DNA from: Actinomycetes bacterium
GTDB taxonomy: Bacteria; Actinomycetota; Acidimicrobiia; Acidimicrobiales; Poriferisodalaceae
Length of the DNA stretch: 64,000 bases
Direction of reading: 5' to 3'
Assembly: GCA_024228575.1 (NCBI GenBank)
Contig: JAAETH010000054.1
Location: 1 to 64,000, forward strand
Of this stretch, positions 27,333-35,988 are shown piece by piece. The position numbers and the translations under genes are program-made. Each line of letters starts with the position of its first letter. Positions within the stretch are counted from its first letter, which is position 1. The notes under the pieces were generated by a model. It was not told the DNA's origin and searched no databases. It worked only from the letters and a program-made list of their open reading frames with translations.

Positions 27333-27719
27333 TCAGCCGGGCATTTCACCCGCGGGCATAGGTACCGTCGGATCCGATTGGAACAAGCCGACCCTGTTGC
27401 CCTCGGTGTCCTCGAAGAACGCCGACCAACCGACCGTCGGGATGGGCATCGGCTCGGTGATTCGTCTGCCACCGGTGGCTTCGATGGTGGCGAGCGTAAT
27501 TTCGATGTCGTCGACGTCGATGTAGAACACGGGGCTGGGGGATTCGTCGCTGCGCTTGATGAGCGCACCCTCGATTCCTTCGCCTTGACCGCCCTCGGTG
27601 AGCCAGTACTCGACTGGCCCCCAGCGCTGAAGTGTCCAGCCGAAGGTTTCTTCGTAGAAGCCCGTCGCGCGGTCGTTGTCGTCGATCGGGATCTCGAAGT
27701 GCACGACCTTTCCTGCCAT
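27333..27719 (-). CDS. VOC-family (glyoxalase-like) protein
   Basis: 128-aa vicinal-oxygen-chelate protein with two beta-alpha-beta-beta-beta modules. It opens VVHFEIPIDDNDRATGFYEE and has the second module FYIDVDDIEITLATIEATGG followed by FFEDTEGNRVGLFQ, the usual VOC ending with a metal-ligand Glu position. Reaction unknown; such lone VOC proteins include lyases, antibiotic-binding proteins and isomerases. ATG 27719 has GAGGAGG 5 nt upstream. It lies 31 bp beyond the last polysaccharide-cluster gene but has its own ribosome site. Confidence 0.85.
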   Translation of the reverse strand: MAGKVVHFEIPIDDNDRATGFYEETFGWTLQRWGPVEYWLTEGGQGEGIEGALIKRSDESPSPVFYIDVDDIEITLATIEATGGRRITEPMPIPTVGWSAFFEDTEGNRVGLFQSDPTVPMPAGEMPG

Positions 27720-27750
27720 TGGAACCTCCTCTGAGAACGTTTCTCCGCGC

Positions 27751-29436
27751 TCAGTCTTCCACGTTCCATTCGTCGATGAGTGTGTCGGCATCGACGAACT
27801 CATAACCGAGTGCGAGCATTCCATCCAGCACCTCACCCAACATCTGGGCGCCGAGGAATGGGTGGTAGAAGAACCCGGCGACGTTGTCGTCGACGACCAG
27901 ATGCATACGGGCCCGGTCGATCAGTTCGGCGGGCAGGATCGCGGCGTGTTGGTTGATTGCTTGTGGTTCGATGTTGCCGAGGTTCTCGGGCAGGACGAGT
28001 TCGCCGTAAGAATCGACGACCGGATACGGATACCACTGGTTGAAGAACAGGGCTTCGGGTGGAGCTGCGCCCGCGGGGAGGTGGTACATCGGGCGCTCGA
28101 AACGGGCCTCGAACATGGGGCTTGTTGTCACATAGTCGGCGGCGGAGGCGGCGTAGTGGGGGAACTCGAAGACCCTTGGTCGCTCGAGCCCTGCCGCCTC
28201 GAACTCCTCGAGCGCCTCGCTGATGCGGGCGGGTGTGGCATCGATCTTGGCCTGATGAAGCGGTCCGTCTTCGATGACGTGGTCGTTCTCGTCGATGTGG
28301 GCGGCGAAGAACTCGTAATCGTTGCCCGACACCCCGTCGAAGGGGTTTGGCGAGCTGCCGCGCTGGTGGGTGTAGCCGTGCAAGACGATGGTCCCACCAC
28401 GAAGCAGCATGTACTCGAGAGCATCGATGATCTCGGGGCTATCGGCGAGCCTGACCTCGGCACCGTAGTCCCACACCGCGTTCGGGTCGCGCCAGACCGG
28501 GTAGACACCGACCGAGAAGGCGATCTTGCGTCGCGCGAGTTCGTCGGCCACCGCCCGCAGATCGGCCGCGCTCGATGTGGGTCCGACGTCTTCGAGCCGA
28601 ACGAGAGCGCGATGCCTGGTCGTATGGTCTGGTCGCAGCAACGACAGCAACTGGTCGGCGAGAACCATGTACGAGAGATTTTCGCCGTGATACCTGAACG
28701 GGGTGTCTGCCAGGACGACGAACCGAGGCGACCGAACCGCCCACGGAATCGTTCTGCCGTCGTCCAGCACGGCCTCGGCGATGACGGCTGCGGCGGGTCC
28801 GGTCGAGCCGATGACACCGATGTACTCGCCGACGATGGGATGGACCGGTAGATCGGAGTCCTCGTAGCGCACTGCGACGATCGATTCGGGAACCGGAGTG
28901 CTGGCCGCGAGATGTTCCGAACCCGCCAGGTCTGGGTGACGACGAAGCAGCTGATCGAAGCCCGGGCCCATCCAGATGACCTTTGAGCCGGATGCCGCGA
29001 TGTCGTCGAGCAGGACGTTGGAGAATTGGTGTTCGGTCGATGTTGAGGTGATGACGATGAGGTCGCCGGTCGAGGCATCGCCGGACGTGTAGTCCGACTC
29101 GGGTGAGATCGACGAGGGGCCGAATGCCCCGACGAGGTTTGAGGTCATCATCGCCGCGGTCAGGCCCAGATGGCCGAACTCGTCGGCGCCGGTGTAAACG
29201 ATGAGCGTCGAGGGCCCGTCGGGGACGCTGGCGTTGTGGACGGGGTCGCGCTCACCTTCTGGATCTCGCGTCGCGTTTGCGGCGACCGATTCATCGAGGT
29301 CGCCGGCGGGTGTGTCGGGCGAGACCCAGGCGGCGGCTTCGAGCGATTCGTGCGCGGGCGTTTGGTCGAGATGCCGCAGCACCAAGGCCGCAACCGCCAC
29401 GGCGATGACGACCACGATCATGGTCGGTCGTTTCAC
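27751..29436 (-). CDS. DUF2334 protein, deacetylase-like, membrane-anchored (second copy)
   Basis: 561-aa protein with an N-terminal signal-anchor (MIVVVIAVAVAALVLRHL) and an extracytoplasmic region. After an N-terminal Rossmann-like part (VIWMGPGFDQLL), the DUF2334 domain shows LVRLEDVGP (Asp of the deacetylase-like metal site), a GTIVLHGYTHQ segment and VFEFPHYAAS. DUF2334 is related to polysaccharide deacetylases and its enzymology is little known. GTG 29436 overlaps the wecB stop as GTGA, which decides the start over ATG 29421. It ends the polysaccharide operon and is paralogous to the protein at 30572-32230. Confidence 0.82.
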   Translation of the reverse strand: MKRPTMIVVVIAVAVAALVLRHLDQTPAHESLEAAAWVSPDTPAGDLDESVAANATRDPEGERDPVHNASVPDGPSTLIVYTGADEFGHLGLTAAMMTSNLVGAFGPSSISPESDYTSGDASTGDLIVITSTSTEHQFSNVLLDDIAASGSKVIWMGPGFDQLLRRHPDLAGSEHLAASTPVPESIVAVRYEDSDLPVHPIVGEYIGVIGSTGPAAAVIAEAVLDDGRTIPWAVRSPRFVVLADTPFRYHGENLSYMVLADQLLSLLRPDHTTRHRALVRLEDVGPTSSAADLRAVADELARRKIAFSVGVYPVWRDPNAVWDYGAEVRLADSPEIIDALEYMLLRGGTIVLHGYTHQRGSSPNPFDGVSGNDYEFFAAHIDENDHVIEDGPLHQAKIDATPARISEALEEFEAAGLERPRVFEFPHYAASAADYVTTSPMFEARFERPMYHLPAGAAPPEALFFNQWYPYPVVDSYGELVLPENLGNIEPQAINQHAAILPAELIDRARMHLVVDDNVAGFFYHPFLGAQMLGEVLDGMLALGYEFVDADTLIDEWNVED

Positions 29437-30575
29437 GAGGCTCGTCCCAAGCGCGCGATCGGCGGCGAGAACTCTCGAATTGCCTCGCCGAGCAGTGATG
29501 AAACAATGCGGCGCGACGCCAGCCCATCGCCGTAGGGACTCGTGCCAACACACATCGAGCGATGGGCGACGGGATCGTCGAGCAGACGCGACACCTCAGA
29601 GATGATGTGATCCGAGTTGGTCCCGACGAGACGGGCAGCGCCAGACGAGACGGCCTCTGGTCGCTCGGTGACATCCCTCAACACGAGCACCGGCGTGTCG
29701 AGTGCGGGTGCCTCCTCCTGGATGCCGCCCGAGTCGGTCAGCGCCAGGTGTGCGCGTGTCAGCAGGGAAACCATCTCGGGATGGTCGACGGGTTCGATGA
29801 GGAACACGTTGTCGAGATTGCCGAGCAGCTCTCGCGCCACGGCACCGACGTTTGGGTTCGGATGCACCGGGTAGACGACTGCGAGGTCGGAGCGTTGCCT
29901 GGCGAGGTGGGCGACGGCGCCGAGGGCGTCGCGCAAGGGCTGGCCGAAGTTCTCCCGTCGGTGGGCGGTGAGAACCATCAACTTCGTGTGTGGGTCGAGT
30001 CGGTGAACCAGCGAGCGGGGCGACGGGGCGACTGCACGTTGGAAGTGCAGCGCATCGATGACCGTGTTGCCTGTCGTGACGATGTCGCGAGCGGGCACAC
30101 CCTCTGCCAGCAGGGCGTTGTGTGCCGCAGTTGTCGGGGCGAAGTGACGGTCGGCGACGTGGCCTGCGACGATGCGGTTGATCTCTTCTGGGAAGGGTTG
30201 GGTCTTGTCCCCCGATCGCAGACCGGCCTCGACGTGTCCGACCTTGACGCCGCTCCACGCTGCGCACAGGGCAGCGGCCGCGACGGTGGTGGTGTCGCCC
30301 TGAACCAGCATCCAGTCCGGTCGGGTCCTGGTGAGCACCGGCTCGACCGCCGTGAGAACCCGTTGGGCCACCTCGACCACGGTCTGGCCCGGCGTCATCA
30401 AGTCGAGATCGATGTCGGCAGACATGTCGTAGCTGTCCAAGACCTGTTGCACCAGCTCGCGATGCTGACCGGTGAGACAGACGAGATGATCGATGGCGCG
30501 CCTTCGCAACTCATGGACGACGGGCGCCATCTTGATGGCTTCTGGCCTGGTGCCGACGATGACAAGAATCCTCAA
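29433..30575 (-). CDS. wecB: UDP-N-acetylglucosamine 2-epimerase (non-hydrolysing)
   Basis: 380-aa GT-B-fold epimerase that interconverts UDP-GlcNAc and UDP-ManNAc. Family motifs are GTRPEAIKMAP at the N-terminus, VQGDTTT, HVEAGLRSGD, FPEEINR, TAHRREN and DSGGIQEEAP. The start is TTG 30575, inside the overlap TTGA with the upstream DUF2334 stop, with GGAG about 7 nt before; the longer ATG frame is antisense or out-of-frame material. Its place between two DUF2334 genes and behind a processive glycosyltransferase suggests it supplies ManNAc (or balances GlcNAc/ManNAc) for the polymer. Confidence 0.93.
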   Translation of the reverse strand: MRILVIVGTRPEAIKMAPVVHELRRRAIDHLVCLTGQHRELVQQVLDSYDMSADIDLDLMTPGQTVVEVAQRVLTAVEPVLTRTRPDWMLVQGDTTTVAAAALCAAWSGVKVGHVEAGLRSGDKTQPFPEEINRIVAGHVADRHFAPTTAAHNALLAEGVPARDIVTTGNTVIDALHFQRAVAPSPRSLVHRLDPHTKLMVLTAHRRENFGQPLRDALGAVAHLARQRSDLAVVYPVHPNPNVGAVARELLGNLDNVFLIEPVDHPEMVSLLTRAHLALTDSGGIQEEAPALDTPVLVLRDVTERPEAVSSGAARLVGTNSDHIISEVSRLLDDPVAHRSMCVGTSPYGDGLASRRIVSSLLGEAIREFSPPIARLGRAS

Positions 30576-32230
30576 CTGTTCATCTCCAGGATCAGCTGCG
30601 AGGGTGAGACGAACTCGACCCCATCGGCGAGCATGGCGTCGACCACATCGAGCAGCGGCTCGGGGTCGAGGTAGGGGTGGAAGAAGAGCGAGGCAACCGA
30701 GTCGCGAACAACACCGAGCCGGCGCGAGATCGCGACCAGCTCGTCGACACCTCGCGATGAGTGGTTGTTGTACCCGACCTCGATGTAGTTTCCCATGTTC
30801 TCTGGCAACACAAGCTCGCCGTAGAAGTCGACGACGGGGTAGGGGTACCACTGGTCATCGGCGACACGGTGGTTGGGTTCGCCTCGCAGGAGTCCGCCGA
30901 AATACATCGTGCGTTCATACCTTGCGTCGAACATGTCTTCGATACCCACGTAGGACTCCCAGTGGGCCGCGTAGTGGGGGAACTCGAAGACGGTTGGTCG
31001 ATCGAGCCCGGCATCGGCGAACTCGGCCAGCCCCCACACGATCCGGTCTGAAGTCCACGCGCTGTCGGCGATCGCTGGCGGGCCGTCGAGGACGACATTG
31101 TCATCATCATCGACGTGAGCGACATAGAACTCGAAGTCCTCACCGGAAGCACCGTGGTATGGGTTCGGCCCGTCTCCGAGCTGATGGGTGACACCGTGCA
31201 TGATGACGGTTCCACCCGCAGATTTCATGTATTCGAGCGCCGCGACCACCTCGGGCCGGTCTGCGAGGCGAATCGCGTGCCCCTCGTTGTAGCGCCCACG
31301 CGGGTCCATCCAGACGGGGTAGACGGCGATGCTGAACGGAACATCGCGGGCGGTGAGTTCGTCGGATATCCGCCGTAGGGCAGCGGGGTTCGCCGTCGGG
31401 CCGACATCCTCGAGGCGGACCATACCCCGATGGCGTTCGTCGTGTTCTGGCGCGAGCAGATCGAACAATGTGTCCGCCAACACGAGGCCGCGGTCGGCCT
31501 CGGTTGTGTAGGCAAACGGGGCCTCCGCAAGCCAGGTCAGGTTGTCGAACCGCAATGCGTACGGCGCTGCCAGGCTCGACCGGGCGCTGTCGGTCGCGGT
31601 AGCGAGGACCTCGGTTCCCGCCGATGCGGTCACCGCCGGCAGATCTCCGGCCCGCTGGTCGCGGGGCAACGATGTTCCGCGATAGTCGACGGCCAAAAGT
31701 CCGCTGTTTGGCGCGCCGACGCTCCACCCCAGTCGATCGAAGTAGTCGGGGGCCAGGGTCGCAATCTGATCGAGGCCACCGCCGAGCCACAAGGTTGGAC
31801 CACCATCGGACGTCCACCGAATCAGGTCGGTCGAGATTGGTGAGTTCTCGCCAGCCGACACGTAGACCACCAGGTCGCTGCCTGTTGCCGTCTCGGTGGT
31901 GATGGTGGCCGCATCGACGAAGGAGACCTCGCCGAAGTGTCCCAGCAGGTTGCCCACCATCACCACGGCCAGTTCGTGGTGGGGGTCGTTGGCGGTTGCG
32001 TCCCACGCAACAACAGCGTGTGTTGGGTTTGATCGTCGAGGCCGCAAGTCGGAGTTGAGGGTGTTGTCACCGACCGCGGATGGGCTTCCGATCTCTTGGT
32101 CGATTCGACCGGCGACCGGGCGAGAAAGGGCATCGCGACCGAAGACGAACACGAGGATGATGCCCACAAGAATCATCAGAACCGCCAATGGTGAGCCACT
32201 GCGTCGCCTGAGTGTCCGAGAGCGTCTCAT
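30572..32230 (-). CDS. DUF2334 protein, deacetylase-like, membrane-anchored (first copy)
   Basis: 552-aa protein with an N-terminal membrane anchor (VLMILVGIILVFVFG, about 16-30) and an extracytoplasmic two-part body. The first half resembles a Rossmann-like domain (VVAWDATANDPHHELAVV). The DUF2334 half contains MVRLEDVGP, VIMHGVTHQLG and VFEFPHYAAHW, the counterparts of the metal and catalytic motifs in polysaccharide deacetylases. ATG 32230 overlaps the glycosyltransferase stop (ATGA). The open frame runs another 1400 nt upstream, but that part is a shadow of the GT2 gene. It probably modifies the polymer made by the neighbouring synthase; this is inference. Confidence 0.82.
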   Translation of the reverse strand: MRRSRTLRRRSGSPLAVLMILVGIILVFVFGRDALSRPVAGRIDQEIGSPSAVGDNTLNSDLRPRRSNPTHAVVAWDATANDPHHELAVVMVGNLLGHFGEVSFVDAATITTETATGSDLVVYVSAGENSPISTDLIRWTSDGGPTLWLGGGLDQIATLAPDYFDRLGWSVGAPNSGLLAVDYRGTSLPRDQRAGDLPAVTASAGTEVLATATDSARSSLAAPYALRFDNLTWLAEAPFAYTTEADRGLVLADTLFDLLAPEHDERHRGMVRLEDVGPTANPAALRRISDELTARDVPFSIAVYPVWMDPRGRYNEGHAIRLADRPEVVAALEYMKSAGGTVIMHGVTHQLGDGPNPYHGASGEDFEFYVAHVDDDDNVVLDGPPAIADSAWTSDRIVWGLAEFADAGLDRPTVFEFPHYAAHWESYVGIEDMFDARYERTMYFGGLLRGEPNHRVADDQWYPYPVVDFYGELVLPENMGNYIEVGYNNHSSRGVDELVAISRRLGVVRDSVASLFFHPYLDPEPLLDVVDAMLADGVEFVSPSQLILEMNS

Positions 32231-33615
32231 GAGGCGACGTGGGTTTCCCGGGCGGGTTTGACGGTTCTGCCGATCTCGTTGACAACACCGGACACCGGCG
32301 AGACGTTGGGTCGTGGACCAAACATCGCCGGCGGGAAGGCGACCGGTGGTGTGGCCGATGAGGCGGAATGTTCCTCGTCGATTCGGGCTGTCTTGGTCCA
32401 CCCAGAGCGTCCGATCGCCTGGCGCGTCACGGCCCGCCAGCCTGCGATGAACCAGATCCAGGTGAAGAAGGCGTAGGCGTGGGCGAGGAACAGGCCCCGC
32501 AGAAAGCCCACGTTGGGTTCTGTCTTCCAGTAGGCGACGGCGACGAGTGGTGTGGCCAGGAAGCCGATGAGGTACCACCATGGGACGATCGGTCCCGCCG
32601 CCATCGCCTCGAGAGTGGCCGCCGGTTCCAGTGATGCGCTGCGAAGAAGCGACAGCGCGGCGATCAGGATCGGGACCGAGATGAGCAACATCGCGGCGGG
32701 GAAGAGCAGGTGCAGGGTCAGATCGAGCCTCGCTCGCAGACGCTGGGGTGATCGCCAAATGGCAGGAAGTGTCGGCCAACACTGCAGATGGCCCTGGAAC
32801 CACCTGGTTCGTTGGCGCAGCAGATGACGCCCGTCGTGTACGCCTTGTTGATGTACTGCCACGTCGTTGTCGAAGATGGCCCGCCAGCCGTTGATGCCGA
32901 GGCGAAGGCCGAGGTCGAGATCCTCTGTGAGATTGTGGCTCCACGGGGTGGTGCCCAGCTCCTGAAGGGCCACAAGTCTGACGAACTGCCCATTGCCTCC
33001 GAGGCCGGTACTTCCAAGTGTGTTGCGGCCCCTCTGGAAGATGCTCGCGTACCCCGCAAACTCGACATCTTGCATGCGCGCGAGCCACGACCTGGCCCGG
33101 TTCGAGATTCGTACCGCTATCTGCACGGCTCCGATCCGGGGATCGGTAAACCACGACCTGACAACTCCCAGTGTCGCCCCGTCGACACTGCTGTCTGCGT
33201 CGAATACGGCGATGATGACCGATGCAGGGTCGATTCCTTCGGCGGCCACCGCTTGGTTGACGATCGCGAAGCCGGCGTTCAGAGCATCGCCCTTCCCCAA
33301 GCGAGCCTCGGGCAGGTGCCTGCGGTGGACGAAGACCCGCGGGTGGCCCAGCTGCTCGACCAGTTCGGGCGTGCCGTCGGTCGAGGCGTCGTCGATGACG
33401 AGAACCCTGACGGTTGGTCCCATCGAAACCAAGGAGAGGACCGTGTCGACGACAACGAGGCCTTCGTCGAGGCAGGGAACGAGACATACGATGTCGACCG
33501 GGGCCTGCTGTTGAGGGCGTTGTGGGGCGCGCGGTCGAGCGACCAAGCCCATCAACAAGGCGTAGAGCGGGCCCACCAGGCCGATCGCCAGAACGACGAT
33601 CCATGCGGTCGACAT
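32227..33615 (-). CDS. Processive family 2 glycosyltransferase (polysaccharide synthase)
   Basis: 462-aa membrane GT2. One N-terminal helix (WIVVLAIGLVGPLYALLMGL) is followed by the catalytic domain with VLVIDDASTDGT, VFDADSSVD (DxD), LTEDLDLGLRL (catalytic Asp) and RQRTRWFQGH (the QxxRW signature of processive enzymes such as PgaC, BcsA and hyaluronan synthase). Three or more C-terminal helices follow, so it should polymerise and export a beta-linked sugar chain. ATG 33615 shares one base with the stop of a small upstream ORF (TGATG). The sugar is unknown; the adjacent wecB points to GlcNAc or ManNAc. Confidence 0.9.
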   Translation of the reverse strand: MSTAWIVVLAIGLVGPLYALLMGLVARPRAPQRPQQQAPVDIVCLVPCLDEGLVVVDTVLSLVSMGPTVRVLVIDDASTDGTPELVEQLGHPRVFVHRRHLPEARLGKGDALNAGFAIVNQAVAAEGIDPASVIIAVFDADSSVDGATLGVVRSWFTDPRIGAVQIAVRISNRARSWLARMQDVEFAGYASIFQRGRNTLGSTGLGGNGQFVRLVALQELGTTPWSHNLTEDLDLGLRLGINGWRAIFDNDVAVHQQGVHDGRHLLRQRTRWFQGHLQCWPTLPAIWRSPQRLRARLDLTLHLLFPAAMLLISVPILIAALSLLRSASLEPAATLEAMAAGPIVPWWYLIGFLATPLVAVAYWKTEPNVGFLRGLFLAHAYAFFTWIWFIAGWRAVTRQAIGRSGWTKTARIDEEHSASSATPPVAFPPAMFGPRPNVSPVSGVVNEIGRTVKPARETHVAS

Positions 33616-33779
33616 CAGATCGTGGATTGCCTACGGGCTCGCCTGTAGGCAATGCCATATCCTGACATCACCGCCACGAGTGTGGCCAGGGAGGTCGGCA
33701 CCGATTCGGCGAACGACAGTTGGGGAGCTACCTGTACGGCGAGGATTCCGACCGAGGATGTGAACGCTGCAGAGTACAT
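33615..33779 (-). CDS. Small membrane peptide coupled to the GT2 synthase
   Basis: 54-aa frame from ATG 33779, stop TGA at 33615-33617 sharing its A with the GT2 ATG (TGATG). A hydrophobic segment of about 18 residues (SLATLVAVMSGYGIAYRR region) is followed by a basic tail RRARRQ, which fits one membrane helix with a cytoplasmic C-terminus. PgaC-type synthases need a small membrane partner (PgaD), so this may play that part. No strong ribosome site is visible before the ATG and I know no homologue. Confidence 0.45.
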   Translation of the reverse strand: MYSAAFTSSVGILAVQVAPQLSFAESVPTSLATLVAVMSGYGIAYRRARRQSTI

Positions 33780-33868
33780 CGAAGAACTTGGCCTTGTGGC
33801 GATTCGCCGGTGACTCTACACCAGCACAGAGTCGAAGAGCACTCCCCGATTCGTTGTTGTGGGACGCT

Positions 33869-34894
33869 CTATGTGGTCGAGAACCATGTCCGGATGATCG
33901 ATTCGGCGGGTTTGCCTCGAGGCGTGTAGTCGGTGGCCTGGTCCTCATCGGTGTCGGCGAGGTCGTCCCATGCCCAGATCAGCACACCACCGAAGGTGTC
34001 TCGTCGCTGCCAAACCCGCGCCGCAGCGGCAAATGCCGCTTCCTGCTCCTCATCGGCTGGTTGTGAGCCGGTGGCCCAATCCCAAGGTGCGGTCGTTGCT
34101 CCCTCGACACTGCGATAGCCGAGTTCGGCCAGCAGGATGGGTCGATCCCAACGCAGCGACATGGTGTCCAGCAGGGCGGCAACGGGCTGCCACGCCTCGA
34201 CCAGGGCGTCGACATCGGTCGTGGGAACCTCCGACAGTGGCCAATACGCACTGACCCCGATCAGGTCGAGATCGTCCCAGAAGTCGACCGAGCCAACATC
34301 GGTGAAGTTGACCGAGTAGGTGAGCGAACCCGAGAACCGCTCGCGTAGGTCGGCGATGAGCGACCGCCAGCGCTCGTCGTATTGCTCGAGTGAGATGAAC
34401 TCGGTCCCGACGACGATCAGCTCGGCCCCGGACCGTTCCGCCCGGTCGGCGATCTCGGCCATCAGTTGGCCGTAGCAGGTGAACCATCGGTCGAGATCGG
34501 CTGGTTCGAGTTCGCCCCGGTAGGTCCCGTCCGACACATCGACCATCGCCTTGATGGCCACATGCAGCCCTGCGTCGGCGGCGAGCTCCGTCACACGGTC
34601 GAGGCCATCGAGGTGAGCCGTTTCGATGGTCGGTTCAGGGCAGCTGGCCTTCGTGTTGGGCTGGTACCAGGTGATCGTGAACGAGATCCAGTTTGCACCT
34701 GTCGCTGCGATTTGTGTGATGTGCTCGGCGTTCTCGACCCTGCTGTATCCGTCCTCGGCCCAAACCGGGTAGCTGATGCCGTGGATGATCGAAGTCGGCC
34801 GTTGATCTGGGGTCGAGCGAAGGTCCGGCTCGCTGCACGCCGCTAGGCACACACACATGGCGAGGATCACCGAGATGGTGGATGTGCTGCGCAT
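33869..34894 (-). CDS. GH113-like glycoside hydrolase lipoprotein
   Basis: 341-aa predicted lipoprotein (lipobox LAAC, Cys near residue 20) with a TIM-barrel resembling family GH113 mannanases. It opens GISYPVWAEDGYS and has WISFTITWYQP, VGTEFISLE (general acid Glu) and LLAELGYRS (nucleophile Glu), then ILIWAWDD near the end. It would sit outside the cell and cleave a beta-mannan or related chain. It precedes the polysaccharide operon on the same strand, separated by about 90 bp from the small membrane ORF. A hydrolase beside a synthase and deacetylase-like proteins recalls PgaB and PelA logic. Family assignment is from motifs only. Confidence 0.75.
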   Translation of the reverse strand: MRSTSTISVILAMCVCLAACSEPDLRSTPDQRPTSIIHGISYPVWAEDGYSRVENAEHITQIAATGANWISFTITWYQPNTKASCPEPTIETAHLDGLDRVTELAADAGLHVAIKAMVDVSDGTYRGELEPADLDRWFTCYGQLMAEIADRAERSGAELIVVGTEFISLEQYDERWRSLIADLRERFSGSLTYSVNFTDVGSVDFWDDLDLIGVSAYWPLSEVPTTDVDALVEAWQPVAALLDTMSLRWDRPILLAELGYRSVEGATTAPWDWATGSQPADEEQEAAFAAAARVWQRRDTFGGVLIWAWDDLADTDEDQATDYTPRGKPAESIIRTWFSTT

Positions 34895-34974
34895 CAGAGG
34901 ACTCCGAACACGGCGCCGATACTACGTAGCGAGAGGGCATCGGCCACCGTCCACGACGACCACGCGCATTGGTG

Positions 34975-35862
34975 CTACCGGGTCAGGTCGGTTCTCGAGG
35001 GTGGGTCTGCGCCGATTCTCTGAACCGTCACTGCTGCTACTCGCCCCGCGAAGTCGAGGATGCCGACCCAGTCGTCGAGCAAGACGTCGTCGAGAGCGGT
35101 GTTGGTCCGTACGCCGGCATCGTGGAGGCACACCAGGACGCCACCACAGAACGAATCGCCGGCACCTACCGTGTCGACGACATCGATTCGCTGAGCCGGG
35201 GCGGATGCCGAGCCAGCCGGAGTGTGAACGATCGCACCTTCCGACGTGGTGACGATGAGCGCACGCACACCACCGTCGAAGAGGGTGGTTGCGATTTGTT
35301 CGGGTGTACGGCCCGGGAAGATCCAGTCGAGATCGGCGTCCGAAGCCCTCAATACCCCGGTGTTGGTGAGCCACCGCTGGAACCAGGTCATCCAGTCGGG
35401 CCGTCCCGCCGAACCGATGATCTGTGGTCTCACGTTCGGGTCGAGAGAGACCAGTCCGTCGTGTGTGGTGGCGACGTCGGCCAGGACGGTTGCAGCCGGG
35501 CGACGAAACAGGCCGAGTGTTCCACCGTGAAGGATGTGAGGCCCGGGTCCGAGTGCGCTCAGGTCGGGTGGCTCGAGCATCGTGTCGGCGGTGCCGTCGC
35601 CCTGGAAGGTGAACACAGGGGGATCGCCTTCGACGATGGCCAGGCAGGTCGGTTCATCGCCGCGCTGGGCGATGGTCAGGTCGACGCCCGAGTCGGCCAG
35701 ATGTCGCCAGATCAGGTCGCCGAAAGGGTCGGTCGACACCCGCCCGAGGAACGCGGTCGGTGTTCCCAGGCGCGCTGCCGCGATGGCAGTGTTCATCGGC
35801 CCGCCACCCGGCCTTGCGTCGGGCACCAGATCGACGAGAGCTTCGCCCGCACAGATGATCAT
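34975..35862 (-). CDS. PfkB-family carbohydrate kinase, fructokinase-like
   Basis: 295-aa ribokinase-fold sugar kinase. It starts IICAGEALVDL and has the N-terminal PfkB signature GGGPMNTAIAAARLG and the C-terminal signature DVVDTVGAGDSFCGG, which holds the catalytic Asp and the anion hole. VSLDPNVRPQ is typical of fructokinases (which phosphorylate D-fructose to fructose 6-phosphate). ATG 35862 was chosen because the open frame upstream covers the promoter of the divergent gene. The exact sugar is not provable here. Confidence 0.88.
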   Translation of the reverse strand: MIICAGEALVDLVPDARPGGGPMNTAIAAARLGTPTAFLGRVSTDPFGDLIWRHLADSGVDLTIAQRGDEPTCLAIVEGDPPVFTFQGDGTADTMLEPPDLSALGPGPHILHGGTLGLFRRPAATVLADVATTHDGLVSLDPNVRPQIIGSAGRPDWMTWFQRWLTNTGVLRASDADLDWIFPGRTPEQIATTLFDGGVRALIVTTSEGAIVHTPAGSASAPAQRIDVVDTVGAGDSFCGGVLVCLHDAGVRTNTALDDVLLDDWVGILDFAGRVAAVTVQRIGADPPSRTDLTR

Positions 35863-35933
35863 CGGTGCAAGGCTAGTTCGCTCAGGCAGGCCCGCCCGGC
35901 GACTCCGACACTCTCGGCTATCGGTGGAGGTTG

Positions 35934-35962
35934 TTGACCTCCATTCTAATTGACCGTACATT
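35934..35962 (+). promoter_or_regulatory. Candidate promoter for the molybdopterin oxidoreductase operon
   Basis: TTGACC (35934-35939) and TACATT (35957-35962) are separated by exactly 17 bp, 27 nt before the start codon at 35989. Part of the spacer is AT-rich relative to its surroundings. It fits a sigma70-type promoter with a short leader. Confidence 0.5.
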
Positions 35963-35988
35963 TAGGCGACCGCTGCGGGAGAGGGCGA

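Noticed and set aside
30572-33658. A single 1028-aa protein covering the DUF2334 and GT2 region
   Set aside because: The first 476 codons are out of frame with, and a shadow of, the GT2 gene. The ATGA overlap at 32227-32230 defines the real boundary.
33615-33779. PEP-CTERM-like sorting signal in the small ORF
   Set aside because: A VP-x-helix-RR tail vaguely resembles it, but the protein is too short to be a sorted cargo and no exosortase is in the window.
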